From positions 496,001 to 560,000 of the forward strand of contig NZ_FRAY01000002.1 of assembly GCF_900142475.1 (NCBI RefSeq): a DNA stretch of 64,000 nt. The letters are read 5' to 3'. Each line of letters opens with the position of its first letter. Within the stretch, counting starts at the first letter, position 1. The position numbers and the translations under genes are program-made. A model generated the notes under the pieces. That model ran no database searches, had not been told where the DNA came from, and was given only the letters and a program-made list of their open reading frames with translations. Shown piece by piece: positions 1 through 8,113 of the stretch. Origin of the DNA: Fibrobacter sp. UWH4. GTDB taxonomy: Bacteria > Fibrobacterota > Fibrobacteria > Fibrobacterales > Fibrobacteraceae.

Positions 1-270
1 GCGACCATCTTGCCGGGAGTGCATATCGGCGACGGCGCCATCATCGGCGCGAACAGTGTCGTCGGCAGCAACGTGGAACCCTACTCGATTGTAGTCGGAA
101 ATCCCGCCGAAGTCACCCGCTACCGCTTCGACAAAGACCTGACGGAACTCCTGTTAAAATTCAAATGGTGGGACAAGCCCATCGAAGAAATCAACGAGTT
201 GATTCCGATTCTTACAAGCAGCGATCTTGATAAAGTCAAAGCCGAAATCCACCGGCTAATGAAAGATTAA
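1..270 (+). CDS. C-terminal end of a CatB-like hexapeptide O-acetyltransferase (partial)
   Basis: The reading frame is open from the first base of the window, so the N-terminus lies outside it; about 89 residues are visible. The first 40 residues show the isoleucine/valine-spaced hexapeptide pattern of a left-handed beta-helix ([18 protein letters not shown]), then the [11 protein letters not shown] turn that ends most such domains. The tail with [11 protein letters not shown] is typical of the CatB/xenobiotic acetyltransferase branch, which transfers acetyl from acetyl-CoA to sugar or antibiotic hydroxyls. In polysaccharide-producing bacteria such proteins usually acetylate surface glycans; the substrate cannot be told here. 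The next gene is convergent, with 9 bases between the two stops. Confidence 0.85.
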   Translation, partial: ATILPGVHIGDGAIIGANSVVGSNVEPYSIVVGNPAEVTRYRFDKDLTELLLKFKWWDKPIEEINELIPILTSSDLDKVKAEIHRLMKD

Positions 271-279
271 TTCAAACAG

Positions 280-1233
280 CTACACTTCAATGAGCGTTGC
301 CACAAGGCAGCTGTCTTTAGTGTGGCCAGAGCCCACAAAGTCAATATCCTGCGACTTGTTCCAAAGCGTCTTGGCGCTCGAGTGAACAGACGCCACCGCA
401 GCGAGCGCATCGCGCGAGAATTTAGACAAATTAAATTCGCTGTAATTGGAGCTCACCATAAAGAGGCCGCCCTTGTTCAGAAGCGTGGCGCAGTCGGCCA
501 CAAGCGGCATCAGGTGTTCACGCACGTTGAAGTTCTTGCCCTTGAAGCGAGCAAAGCTCGGCGGGTCGAGCACGATGGCATCGAACTTGAGGTCCTTCTT
601 TTGCGCCCAGTGAACGTACTCGACAGCGTTACCCCTGAAGAATTCGCCCTGCTTGGGTTCGAGTCCGTTGAGCGCATAGTTTTCGCGGCCCTTGTCCAGA
701 ATCTTCGCGCTGATGTCGGCATTCGTCGAAATCTCGGCGCCACCTAAGCGGCCGTGCACCGAGAAGGCACAAGTGTAGCTGAACAGATTCAGCATGCGGC
801 GGTCGGCCGCACGCTCGCCCATCTCCAGGCGAATATGGCGCATATCCAAGAACAGGCCCGGATTCACCGTGTCGAGCAAATCGATGTGAAATTTCGCAGA
901 ACCTTCGCGGACTACACCTACAGAATCTTCCGCGCGCCCCACCGCCACTTCCATCGGCGGGTTCTCCAGCGACTTGCCCGAACGGGAAAGGCGTTCCTTT
1001 ATAACGAGGCAAACCGGCGCGAACTTTTCTGCGACGGCGGCAACGACAGCATTTTTTTCGCGGAGCAGTTCATCACCGAAAAACTGAATCTGGTAACGGT
1101 CACCGAACTTGTCGAGCGTCATGCCGGGGAAACCGTCCGGCGCCCCGTTCACAATGCGGAAAGCCTCGGTAACCCCTAGCAAAGGAGCACGTCTTTTATA
1201 AGCAGCATCTAAGTTATTGATTAAATCTTTCAT
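280..1233 (-). CDS. RlmI/RlmK-like class I SAM-dependent rRNA methyltransferase
   Basis: The product of 317 residues resembles 23S rRNA cytosine-5 methyltransferases of the RlmI family. Visible motifs are the SAM-binding stretch LNLFSYTCAFSVHG, the GLFLDMR segment before it, and the catalytic-type motif LDPPSFA. The usual N-terminal PUA RNA-binding domain (RlmI is near 390-400 residues) appears to be missing or very short. I chose the ATG at 1233. The frame stays open a further 31 codons upstream, but that stretch lies in a repeat also present on the other side of nrdR, so it is not coding. There is no clear Shine-Dalgarno. Exact rRNA target unknown. Confidence 0.85.
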   Translation of the reverse strand: MKDLINNLDAAYKRRAPLLGVTEAFRIVNGAPDGFPGMTLDKFGDRYQIQFFGDELLREKNAVVAAVAEKFAPVCLVIKERLSRSGKSLENPPMEVAVGRAEDSVGVVREGSAKFHIDLLDTVNPGLFLDMRHIRLEMGERAADRRMLNLFSYTCAFSVHGRLGGAEISTNADISAKILDKGRENYALNGLEPKQGEFFRGNAVEYVHWAQKKDLKFDAIVLDPPSFARFKGKNFNVREHLMPLVADCATLLNKGGLFMVSSNYSEFNLSKFSRDALAAVASVHSSAKTLWNKSQDIDFVGSGHTKDSCLVATLIEV

Positions 1234-1243
1234 GGGAATGAGG

Positions 1244-1350
1244 TATGAGCTCGGTCGCCTTAAGCTCCCTATGAGGAAAGAGGCTTTAGTAGAAAGATAA
1301 ATTTTTGTTCCTAGCTGAATCCTCAAAGGTGCGTAGCACCGACCTCAAAG
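1244..1350. repeat. Intergenic direct repeat, copy A (upstream of the methyltransferase, downstream of nrdR)
   Basis: About 107 bases that match 1852-1960 in the same order and orientation. Shared blocks are CGGTCGCCTT, GGCTCCCT or AGCTCCCT, TGAGG, CTTTAGTAGAAA or TTTTAGTAGAAA, then CCTCAAA followed by GTGCGTAGCACC and GACCTCA. The GGTGC-GTA-GCACC part can fold as a short hairpin. The two copies bracket nrdR. Confidence 0.75.
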
Positions 1351-1390
1351 TGAGTTTACGAACGCGCTCAAAACTCTTAGGCGCGCAGCG

Positions 1391-1834
1391 CTACTTGTCC
1401 ATGCTCTTGATCTGGTCCACGAACTCGCCAACTTCCTTGAATTCGCGGTAAATCGAGGCAAAGCGCACGTAAGCGACGGCATCGAGTTTCTTGAGTTCCT
1501 GCATCACCAGGTTGCCAATCTGCTCGTAGCTGACTTCGAAGTTTTCAGTCACGGTCAAGGCGTTTTCCACGTTGGTCGCGAGCTGTTCTATGTCAGCAAC
1601 AGAAACCGGACGTTTCTTGCAGGAGTTCATGATACCGCGCAGCAGCTTTTCACGCTGGAACGGTTCATGTTCGCCGCTGCGCTTGATTACGGTCAGCGGC
1701 TGGACTTCGATGTATTCGCGAGTGGTAAAGCGCTTGCCGCATTCGCAGCATTCACGACGGCGTCGAATGGAGGAACCGCTCACGCGACTATCCACCACCT
1801 TGTCGTTATCTTTCTTGCAGAACGGGCAAATCAT
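1391..1834 (-). CDS. nrdR: Transcriptional repressor NrdR
   Basis: A protein of 147 residues, the usual NrdR length. It begins MICPFCKK and has a zinc ribbon with Cys3, Cys6, Cys29 and Cys32, with the family segment VVDSR between them, followed by an ATP-cone domain (about residues 46-138). NrdR senses ATP/dATP and represses ribonucleotide reductase operons by binding NrdR boxes; this is family knowledge and no NrdR box or nrd gene was found here. The gene is bracketed by two copies of an intergenic repeat (1244-1350 and 1852-1960), so it is probably transcribed separately from tkt. No clear Shine-Dalgarno precedes the ATG. Confidence 0.97.
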   Translation of the reverse strand: MICPFCKKDNDKVVDSRVSGSSIRRRRECCECGKRFTTREYIEVQPLTVIKRSGEHEPFQREKLLRGIMNSCKKRPVSVADIEQLATNVENALTVTENFEVSYEQIGNLVMQELKKLDAVAYVRFASIYREFKEVGEFVDQIKSMDK

Positions 1835-1851
1835 ATCACTTATTGTAGGTC

Positions 1852-1960
1852 TGAGATTTGAGCGCGGTCGCCTTCGGCTCCCTTTGAGGTTTGAGGTTTT
1901 AGTAGAAATTTAATTATTCTAGCAGAACCTCAAAAGTGCGTAGCACCGACCTCAGAGCTC
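1852..1960. repeat. Intergenic direct repeat, copy B (between tkt and nrdR)
   Basis: Second copy of the element at 1244-1350, same orientation. It carries GCGGTCGCCTT, GGCTCCCTTTGAGG, GGTTTTAGTAGAAA and CCTCAAAAGTGCGTAGCACC. Further CTCAAA and AAGGCGACCTC fragments continue to about 1988, so the whole gap between nrdR and tkt is repeat-derived. Confidence 0.75.
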
Positions 1961-1990
1961 AAAGCCTTGCAAAGCAAGGCGACCTCATCG

Positions 1991-4063
1991 CTAGTTGTTC
2001 TTCTTAAATTCCTCGACGTTTGCCTTGAATTCAGCGAGGTATTCCTTCGCGGCGGCCACGACGGCTTCCGGAGTGTAACCGAATTCCTTTTCGAGCACTG
2101 CTGCCGGAGCAGAGGCGCCAAAGCGTTCGAGACCGGAGACCTTGCCGAAGCCACCCACGACCTGGGCGAACAGAAGCGGAAGGCCGCTGGACTTTGCGAA
2201 CACCGGAGTCCAAGGAACGATGATGGAATCGCGGTAAGCCTTGTCCTGAGCCATAAAGAGGGCCGGGCTGATCATCGAGACCACGCGGACCTTGAGGCCT
2301 TCGCCGCGGAGGATTTCGGCGGCGTCGTGAGTCAGGAGCACGTCGGAACCGTTAGACACGAAGGTCAGGTCCGGGCGTGCGGAACCGCAATTGTCGCTCA
2401 CGATGTAGGCGCCCTTGCGGCAAGCCTTGGAAGCTTCGTAGCGCTTGTCACCGGGGAGAGTCTTCACGTTCTGGCGGGTAAGGATAATCGCTGTCGGGCG
2501 ATCGTTGTTTTCAAAAGCCATTTCCCAGGCGGTCACGGTTTCGAAGGCATCGGCCGGGCGGAGTACCAACATTTCGGATTTGCCGTCTTCGCGCTTGAGG
2601 CCTTCGAGCAAACGGATCTGGGTTTCGTGTTCGATCGGCTGGTGCGTCGGGCCGTCTTCGCCCACGCGGAAGCTGTCATGCGTGTACATGAACTTGACCG
2701 GGAGCTTCATGAGGGCAGCCATGCGAATTGCCGGTTTCATGAAATCGCTGAACACGAAGAACGTGGCACAAATCGGATAGAGGCCGCCGTGCAATGCGAT
2801 ACCGCAGCAGATGGCGCCCATAGTCAGTTCGGCAACGCCCACCTGAACGAAGGCGCCCTTGAAGTCGCCTGCGCGGAAGATGCCGGTCTTGTTGAGGAAG
2901 GCCTGAGTGTTGTCGGAGTTGGAAAGGTCTGCGGAGCTGCAAATGCAGTTCTTCACGTTTTCGGCGAGGTAGCCGAGCACGGTACCGGAAGTCACGCGGG
3001 TAGCGACACCTTCCTTGAGTTCGAGCTTGGAAAGGTCGATCTTCGGAGCCTTGCCCGAGAGCCATTCCTTGAGGGTGGCGGCCTTTTCGGGATTCTTGGC
3101 ATCCCAAGCGGCCTTGGCCTTCTTCCATTCGGCAACCTGCTTGCGGAGCTCTTCCTTGCGGGCTTCGAAGCCAGCCTTCACGTCGTCAAAAATCTTGAAT
3201 GCATCGGCCGGATCACCGCCGAGGTTCTTCACCGTTGCGTCGGTAGAAGCGCCTGCTGCATTGAGCGGCTGACCGTGAGTAGAAACGGCACCTTCGAAGG
3301 ACTTGCCGTCTTCGGCAATGGCGCCCTTGGCCATGGTGGTGTGACCGATGATGATGGTCGGCTTTTCAGTTTCGGCCCAAGCGGCCTTGAAAGCCTTGCG
3401 GAGTTCTGCAATGTTGTGACCGTCTGCCACGTCAATCACGCGGAAGCCCCATGCTTCGTACTGCTTCTTGAAGTCGTGGCTCATCACGTCTTCAACCTTG
3501 CAAGAGAGCTGCACCTGGTTGGCATCGTAGAAGAAAATGAGGTTCGAAAGCTTGAGGTGACCGGCAATGCGGCCCACGCCGTAAGCGATTTCTTCTTCAA
3601 GGCCACCGTCAGACACGAGGCATACGACCTTGTGCTGCAAGATGTCGCCAAAGCGTTCGACCATGAAGCGTTCGGCAATCGCATTACCGAGGGCTACGGC
3701 ATGACCGATACCGAGCGGACCCGAGGAGTTTTCGATGCCGAGGGCGACTTCGACTTCGGGGTGGCCCGGCGTGCGGGAGCCAAGCTGGCGGAAATTCTTG
3801 AGGTCATCCATCGAGAGGTTGCCGAGCATGGCAAGTTCGCCGTACAGGAGCGCGGACATGTGGCCCGGATCCATAAAGAAGCGGTCGCGGGCTTCCCAAT
3901 AGGGGTTTTCGGGGTCAAAACGGAGAAATTCCGAATACAGGAGCGTAATGGCGTCTGCTGCGCCCATGGCTCCACCCGGGTGACCGGACTTTGCCTTCTG
4001 CACCATGGCAGCGGAAAGGATTCGAATGTTGTCAGCCGCTTTTGTAACCAACGCGTCTTGCAC
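1991..4063 (-). CDS. tkt: Transketolase
   Basis: A protein of 690 residues with all three transketolase domains. It transfers two-carbon ketol units between sugar phosphates in the pentose phosphate pathway using thiamine diphosphate. Visible motifs are SGHPGGAMGAAD near the N-terminus, the cofactor/metal site SDGGLEEE with FYDANQ, the glutamate-containing segment GVAELTMGAI (the form I associate with Bacteroidota instead of the REHAM form), and THDSFRVGEDGPTHQPIE. The start is GTG at 4063; an AGAGAGG ribosome site lies 8-9 bases ahead of it. A long open frame antisense to this gene is a codon-bias shadow. Confidence 0.97.
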   Translation of the reverse strand: MQDALVTKAADNIRILSAAMVQKAKSGHPGGAMGAADAITLLYSEFLRFDPENPYWEARDRFFMDPGHMSALLYGELAMLGNLSMDDLKNFRQLGSRTPGHPEVEVALGIENSSGPLGIGHAVALGNAIAERFMVERFGDILQHKVVCLVSDGGLEEEIAYGVGRIAGHLKLSNLIFFYDANQVQLSCKVEDVMSHDFKKQYEAWGFRVIDVADGHNIAELRKAFKAAWAETEKPTIIIGHTTMAKGAIAEDGKSFEGAVSTHGQPLNAAGASTDATVKNLGGDPADAFKIFDDVKAGFEARKEELRKQVAEWKKAKAAWDAKNPEKAATLKEWLSGKAPKIDLSKLELKEGVATRVTSGTVLGYLAENVKNCICSSADLSNSDNTQAFLNKTGIFRAGDFKGAFVQVGVAELTMGAICCGIALHGGLYPICATFFVFSDFMKPAIRMAALMKLPVKFMYTHDSFRVGEDGPTHQPIEHETQIRLLEGLKREDGKSEMLVLRPADAFETVTAWEMAFENNDRPTAIILTRQNVKTLPGDKRYEASKACRKGAYIVSDNCGSARPDLTFVSNGSDVLLTHDAAEILRGEGLKVRVVSMISPALFMAQDKAYRDSIIVPWTPVFAKSSGLPLLFAQVVGGFGKVSGLERFGASAPAAVLEKEFGYTPEAVVAAAKEYLAEFKANVEEFKKNN

Positions 4064-4211
4064 TTTTTTAACCTCTCTTTATATTACAGGGCGATGAGCC
4101 GCCCCTAAAATAGCGACGCAAATTTAGTTTTTTTACAATGCCATCTCAAGGTTTAAAGGCACAAAATGCCATAAAAAAGCTCAAAAAATCAAAAAAAGGG
4201 GTAAATGCAAA

Positions 4212-4226
4212 ATAAGTGTTACTTAT
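4212..4226. promoter_or_regulatory. Perfect inverted repeat in the divergent tkt/envelope-gene spacer
   Basis: ATAAGT-GTT-ACTTAT, a perfect 6+6 palindrome, 46 bases before the ATG at 4273 in an AT-rich 209-base divergent spacer. Its size and place fit an operator for a small dimeric regulator, but nothing identifies the regulator. The rest of the spacer holds only A/T runs. Confidence 0.3.
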
Positions 4227-4272
4227 GAAAATCATACAAAAAATTATCTATTTTTAGCCGCAAGGAAAAATT

Positions 4273-5346
4273 ATGTCCAAAAGATCGTTCTCCACTATCG
4301 CTTTTTTAGTTGCAGGGATGCTCAGTACGGCAAACGCCCTCGAAGTTAGACCCCTCGCCCAAATCCAGATTCCCGGTAAAGACAAAATCGCATGGGAAAA
4401 CCACGGCAAAAAAGACGACATGAAAGTCGACGCAGACCTCGTCTTCGAAATCGGTACAGAACTTTTGGCGAACACGGACTATGTCCGTTACGGCATCGGT
4501 CTTGCCTATAAAAGCGCCCAGAAAAAAGGCGACGTAACCGCCGCGCCGGCCACCATTCCCGTCTGGCTGAGCGCCTCTTTTGGACTTTTCAACAAGCAGG
4601 CCATGTTCCAGCCCTACGCCGTCGCACGATTCGGCACGCTCGCCCCCCTCACCGGTAACGGAAACTGGTGGGAACGCCCGCTCAACTATATGGTCGAAGG
4701 TGGTGCGGGAGTTGTTTTCCCCTACAACATCGGCCTTGAAGTCGTCTACGACTATTCTTCCCTCAAGAAATCCTTTAAAAGCAACGAAACCGAATACCGC
4801 GTTTCCTCGGGACGCGTAGGCATCCAGCTTTCCGTCGGCATCAACCTCAGCGGAGACGATTCCGCAAAGCCCGCCGAAAATTCAGAACAAACTAACGCAA
4901 ACATTCTTGAAAGCAGCGACTCAGCGGAACCCGAATCCTCCGATAGCTACGAATCTTACACCAACCCGTACGCAGAACCGGAACAAGCCTCCGAAAAGGA
5001 TTCCACGGCAACCAGCGAAACGCCGAGCGAACCTGCGGAAGCCGCGGTTCCCGCCGAAAGCACTAGCGACACCGCAACGACAGAAACCGTTGAAGAAAGC
5101 CCCGAAATCGAAGCTGATTCCGCAGCAACAGAAACCGCAGAGAGCGCTTCGGAACCGGCGCCCGAAACCGTTACCGAACCGGAGCCCGAACCAGAAGCAG
5201 TCCCCGCACCGGTAGAAGAGCCGAAGCCCGCCGCCACAAAGACTACAAAGAAATCCTCTAAAAAATCAACGAAAAAGGCTTCAAAGAAATCTTCAAAGAA
5301 GTCAACAAAAAAAGCAAGCAAGAAGTCTACAAAGAAGAAGAAATAA
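4273..5346 (+). CDS. Exported outer-membrane-type protein with acidic Pro/Glu linker and lysine-rich tail
   Basis: A protein of 357 residues. Residues 1-22 are a signal peptide ending ANA before LEVRPLAQ. Residues about 23-195 alternate polar and hydrophobic residues with glycine and aromatics, as in a small outer-membrane beta-barrel (inference; no named family recognised). Residues about 200-310 form a low-complexity linker rich in Glu, Ser, Ala and Pro. The last 30 or so residues are an almost pure Lys/Ser/Thr/Ala repeat (KKSSKKSTKKASKK) like a histone H1 or DNA-binding tail. A good AAGGA ribosome site precedes the ATG. The tail may bind peptidoglycan, teichoic-like polymers or nucleic acid; the sequence does not decide. 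Confidence 0.75.
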   Translation: MSKRSFSTIAFLVAGMLSTANALEVRPLAQIQIPGKDKIAWENHGKKDDMKVDADLVFEIGTELLANTDYVRYGIGLAYKSAQKKGDVTAAPATIPVWLSASFGLFNKQAMFQPYAVARFGTLAPLTGNGNWWERPLNYMVEGGAGVVFPYNIGLEVVYDYSSLKKSFKSNETEYRVSSGRVGIQLSVGINLSGDDSAKPAENSEQTNANILESSDSAEPESSDSYESYTNPYAEPEQASEKDSTATSETPSEPAEAAVPAESTSDTATTETVEESPEIEADSAATETAESASEPAPETVTEPEPEPEAVPAPVEEPKPAATKTTKKSSKKSTKKASKKSSKKSTKKASKKSTKKKK

Positions 5347-5355
5347 CAGGCAGAA

Positions 5356-5442
5356 TCGTCATTCTCGACCGAAGGGAGGGAATCCATCCAGTGCTGGATT
5401 CCGTCTCCCCTCCGCTACGCTTCGAGGATGACACGCTCCAGA
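5356..5442. repeat. REP-like palindromic intergenic element
   Basis: An imperfect palindrome. The outer arms are GTCATTCTCGA and TCGAGGATGAC; the inner arms are GGAATCCA and TGGATTCC. Related GTCAT...ATGAC elements lie at 18816, 20040, 39488, 43738, 45719 and 47717. It is followed at once by a seven-base tandem repeat. Confidence 0.6.
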
Positions 5443-5459
5443 ATGACACAGCGCGTCTG

Positions 5460-5494
5460 TTCTAAGTTCTAAGCTCTAAATTCTAAGTTCTAAG
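5460..5494. repeat. Heptamer tandem repeat, five units of TTCTAAG type
   Basis: Five consecutive 7-base units: TTCTAAG, TTCTAAG, CTCTAAA, TTCTAAG, TTCTAAG. The same period with a related consensus (NTCYGAA) recurs at 39527-39554 and 47764-47791, each time just after a palindromic GTCAT-type element. Confidence 0.85.
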
Positions 5495-5501
5495 ATTAAA
5501 T

Positions 5502-5534
5502 AGCAGCAGGCTCCTGCTGCTTTATTTATATTTA
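5502..5534 (+). terminator. Stem-loop followed by T-rich tract
   Basis: AGCAGCAG, a GCTC loop and CTGCTGCT, then TTATTTATATTT. It could end transcription from the envelope gene at 4273, but it sits only 5 bases before the next ATG (5539) and could instead affect translation of that gene. Confidence 0.5.
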
Positions 5535-5538
5535 ACCT

Positions 5539-8106
5539 ATGAAACCCTATATTCTCGGTCTTTTGAAAAATCTCGCGCACCCGGGCACAATCGTCGGCCT
5601 CGTTATTTCCCTCGCGATTCCCTTCCTCATTTACCTCGGTCCGAACGTCGGCCACAAAGATACCATCCGCACGCTCGACCTTTATTTGCCGCTCCCCTTG
5701 TTCATCGTGCAGTTCATTGCGGGAATCGTCCTGTTCGCCACCCTGAACAAGGACTTTAGGGAATGGATCAAGGGAATTCTCCCCGAAAAGAAAATCTCGA
5801 TCCTGATGCTTGCCTTCACGGCAGTCATCACCATTTTTGCGGCCACCCAGATCGAGGCCCGCCATCGCGTGCAAAGCGACGAAAGCGTATTCATGTCGGT
5901 CGCCCAGAACATGTATTACAATCAGGAATCGGGCACCTGCAACCAAGGGTATTTTGAAAACGGCAACTTGAAATGCGTCGCGACTTCCAATAGTTTCAAG
6001 ACCAAGGGACTCGCTTTTCTGTACCTGCTCGGCATGCCGCTTCTAGGTAACGACCTGCACTGGATTTTCCACATGGAGCTCCTGATGCTCCCGCTTACAG
6101 TACTCCTGATGTTCCTGGCCATTGCCGCCTGGACAAGACAGCCCCTGCTCGCCTTCTTCGCCGCCCTCCTCACGGCATTACAACCCACGGTACTTTTCCA
6201 GTTCCGCGCCATGTCGGTGGAACCCCTCTACATTTTCCTTTCCGCACTTTCGCTCCTCATTTTCAAGTGGGCTTACGACCGCAACACCGTCAGGCACTGG
6301 GCTCTTCTCGCACTTTCGTTGGCATTCTTCGCACAGACCCGCCAAGAAACAGCCTTCTGCCTGCTCGCCTTTATCTTGTTCGCTCTCCCCAAGATTCTTG
6401 ACAGCAAGGGCGCCAAGGCCCCCACGTTCTTTGTGACGCTTTCGCTGTTCTCGGTTCCCGCACTCCTGACCATCAGCTATTTCCAGGGATTCGGTTTCCA
6501 GGGAGGAGAATTCGAAGCGCACGGCCACTTCCTTGAAGACCTTTCACGCAACTGGACCGAAATGACCAAGCCGCTCAACAAGAACGGCGAACTCGAAAAC
6601 CCCTTCCTCTCCTACTTCAACTACCTCTTTGTCGCAGGCGCCATTTACCTGCTTGCACGAGCCATTCTCGGTGCAAGGAAAAAAGACTACTTCTACCTGA
6701 AAATTCTCGCATTCCTGCTCCTGTACCACATACAGACCTACATGATTCTTGAAAATGTCTCGGGCGATTTCAGCATCCAGATTAATCAGCGCTACAGCCT
6801 GGTGATGCTTCCGTCCATGGCATTTGTAGGAGCCCTCCCCGTAGCACACCTTGTCCAGCAGACCATCGCCTCGATGAGCGGAAAGGATTCCAAGCAAAAC
6901 GCAGTGACTGCCCTGTTGGTGACCCTCGTGGCCGCAACCCTCTTTACCGCCTGGACATTCCACTACAAGGAAGACTTCAACAAGAACATCATGTACAACC
7001 GCAACCACCTCACCATCGAGGAACACGAGATTCTCGGATGGCTCGCGGAACAGCCTCAAAAGGACCGATTCTTTATTTACGGTCGCCCCTGGCATTTCAT
7101 CGGTTACGGAATATCTTCTATCCACTATGACCGCGCACGGCAAATGAGTTCCGAAGAACTCAAGAACCTCGTCAACAAGTACCAGGGCGAAGTCTACTAC
7201 ATCCGCGGGCTTGACTGCTGGGACAGCCACACTTACCACAAGAAGGCGGTGGAACACCGCATCGCGACCACTTGCGACATTTTCGAACGCGACATGGATC
7301 TTGAAGGAGTCAAGAATATCCTTATTACCAACAACTACTGGGTGCAAATCGCCAAGTTCAACGGACGCAAGGATTTCAATCCGAAAAACATCATTACCGT
7401 GAACGAGCCCGAGCTCATACAGAATGCCGCCACGGATTCGCTTCCGGCCGCCTCCGCGCTTCAGTACAGCTTCAGCCTCAACGAAAAGGCGACCGCTACT
7501 AGCCAGTGGATTTATACCGTGCAAGTGAACGGGGACATCGTTTCTCGCGCACCGTACACCAAAGGAAACTTCAGCGGGAATGTCAAGGAAGAACAACTCC
7601 ACCCAGGCTACAACCAGCTGGAATTCGTTGTCCAGAATCCGAAGAACGGTAAAATTATCGCCGTCATCCAGAAGTTCTATTTCTACAGCAAAACGGGAGC
7701 CGTCAAGCTCACCGAAATTCCCTATGCAAGTCACAAGCAGGGCTGGGGAACGCTCCATAAGAACGAAAGCATCGAGGGTCACGATTTCAAGGTAGACAAT
7801 AAGTTCTACAACGAAGGTTTCGGCACGCACGCCGCCTCCGAAACGGTCTTCAATATCGAAGGAAAGTACAAGACCTTCAAGATGGCCTACGGTCTCGACG
7901 AAGAATCCCTTTGCAGCGACGGAGTGCAGCTACAAGTTCTCGCCGACGGCAATGTGATTTTCGATAGCGGGAGTTTTTCCTATGGAAAGCTGAAGATTCT
8001 CGATGTGAACATCGAAAACGTAAAGGTTCTCACCCTCAAGGCGCTCCCGCTCAAGAACATCGACTGCGACCATGTCGATTTCATCAACCCGGCACTTATC
8101 CCGTAG
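5539..8106 (+). CDS. GT39/ArnT-like polytopic glycosyltransferase with C-terminal NPCBM-type domain
   Basis: A protein of 855 residues. The N-terminal 480 or so residues hold about a dozen hydrophobic membrane segments. An acidic pair in the first large loop (VQSDESVF, near residue 115) resembles the catalytic acidic motif of GT-C enzymes that use polyprenyl-phosphate sugars. A soluble periplasmic-type region follows. Residues about 735-855 look like an NPCBM carbohydrate-binding module: KQGWGTLHKNES, YNEGFGTHAASE, MAYGLDEE, and a final NIDCDHVDFINPAL. The GT2 gene 7 bases downstream would make the polyprenyl-phosphate sugar it uses (inference). The ATG has no clear Shine-Dalgarno. Acceptor unknown: a glycan or glycoprotein at the cell surface. 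Confidence 0.8.
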   Translation: MKPYILGLLKNLAHPGTIVGLVISLAIPFLIYLGPNVGHKDTIRTLDLYLPLPLFIVQFIAGIVLFATLNKDFREWIKGILPEKKISILMLAFTAVITIFAATQIEARHRVQSDESVFMSVAQNMYYNQESGTCNQGYFENGNLKCVATSNSFKTKGLAFLYLLGMPLLGNDLHWIFHMELLMLPLTVLLMFLAIAAWTRQPLLAFFAALLTALQPTVLFQFRAMSVEPLYIFLSALSLLIFKWAYDRNTVRHWALLALSLAFFAQTRQETAFCLLAFILFALPKILDSKGAKAPTFFVTLSLFSVPALLTISYFQGFGFQGGEFEAHGHFLEDLSRNWTEMTKPLNKNGELENPFLSYFNYLFVAGAIYLLARAILGARKKDYFYLKILAFLLLYHIQTYMILENVSGDFSIQINQRYSLVMLPSMAFVGALPVAHLVQQTIASMSGKDSKQNAVTALLVTLVAATLFTAWTFHYKEDFNKNIMYNRNHLTIEEHEILGWLAEQPQKDRFFIYGRPWHFIGYGISSIHYDRARQMSSEELKNLVNKYQGEVYYIRGLDCWDSHTYHKKAVEHRIATTCDIFERDMDLEGVKNILITNNYWVQIAKFNGRKDFNPKNIITVNEPELIQNAATDSLPAASALQYSFSLNEKATATSQWIYTVQVNGDIVSRAPYTKGNFSGNVKEEQLHPGYNQLEFVVQNPKNGKIIAVIQKFYFYSKTGAVKLTEIPYASHKQGWGTLHKNESIEGHDFKVDNKFYNEGFGTHAASETVFNIEGKYKTFKMAYGLDEESLCSDGVQLQVLADGNVIFDSGSFSYGKLKILDVNIENVKVLTLKALPLKNIDCDHVDFINPALIP

Positions 8107-8113
8107 GCGAACC

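Noticed and set aside
1967-4108. A 700-codon open frame antisense to tkt
   Set aside because: tkt matches a known family over its whole length; the antisense frame has no domain and runs into repeat sequence.
5460-5494. Heptamer tandem repeat as a CRISPR array
   Set aside because: Units are only 7 bases with no spacers.
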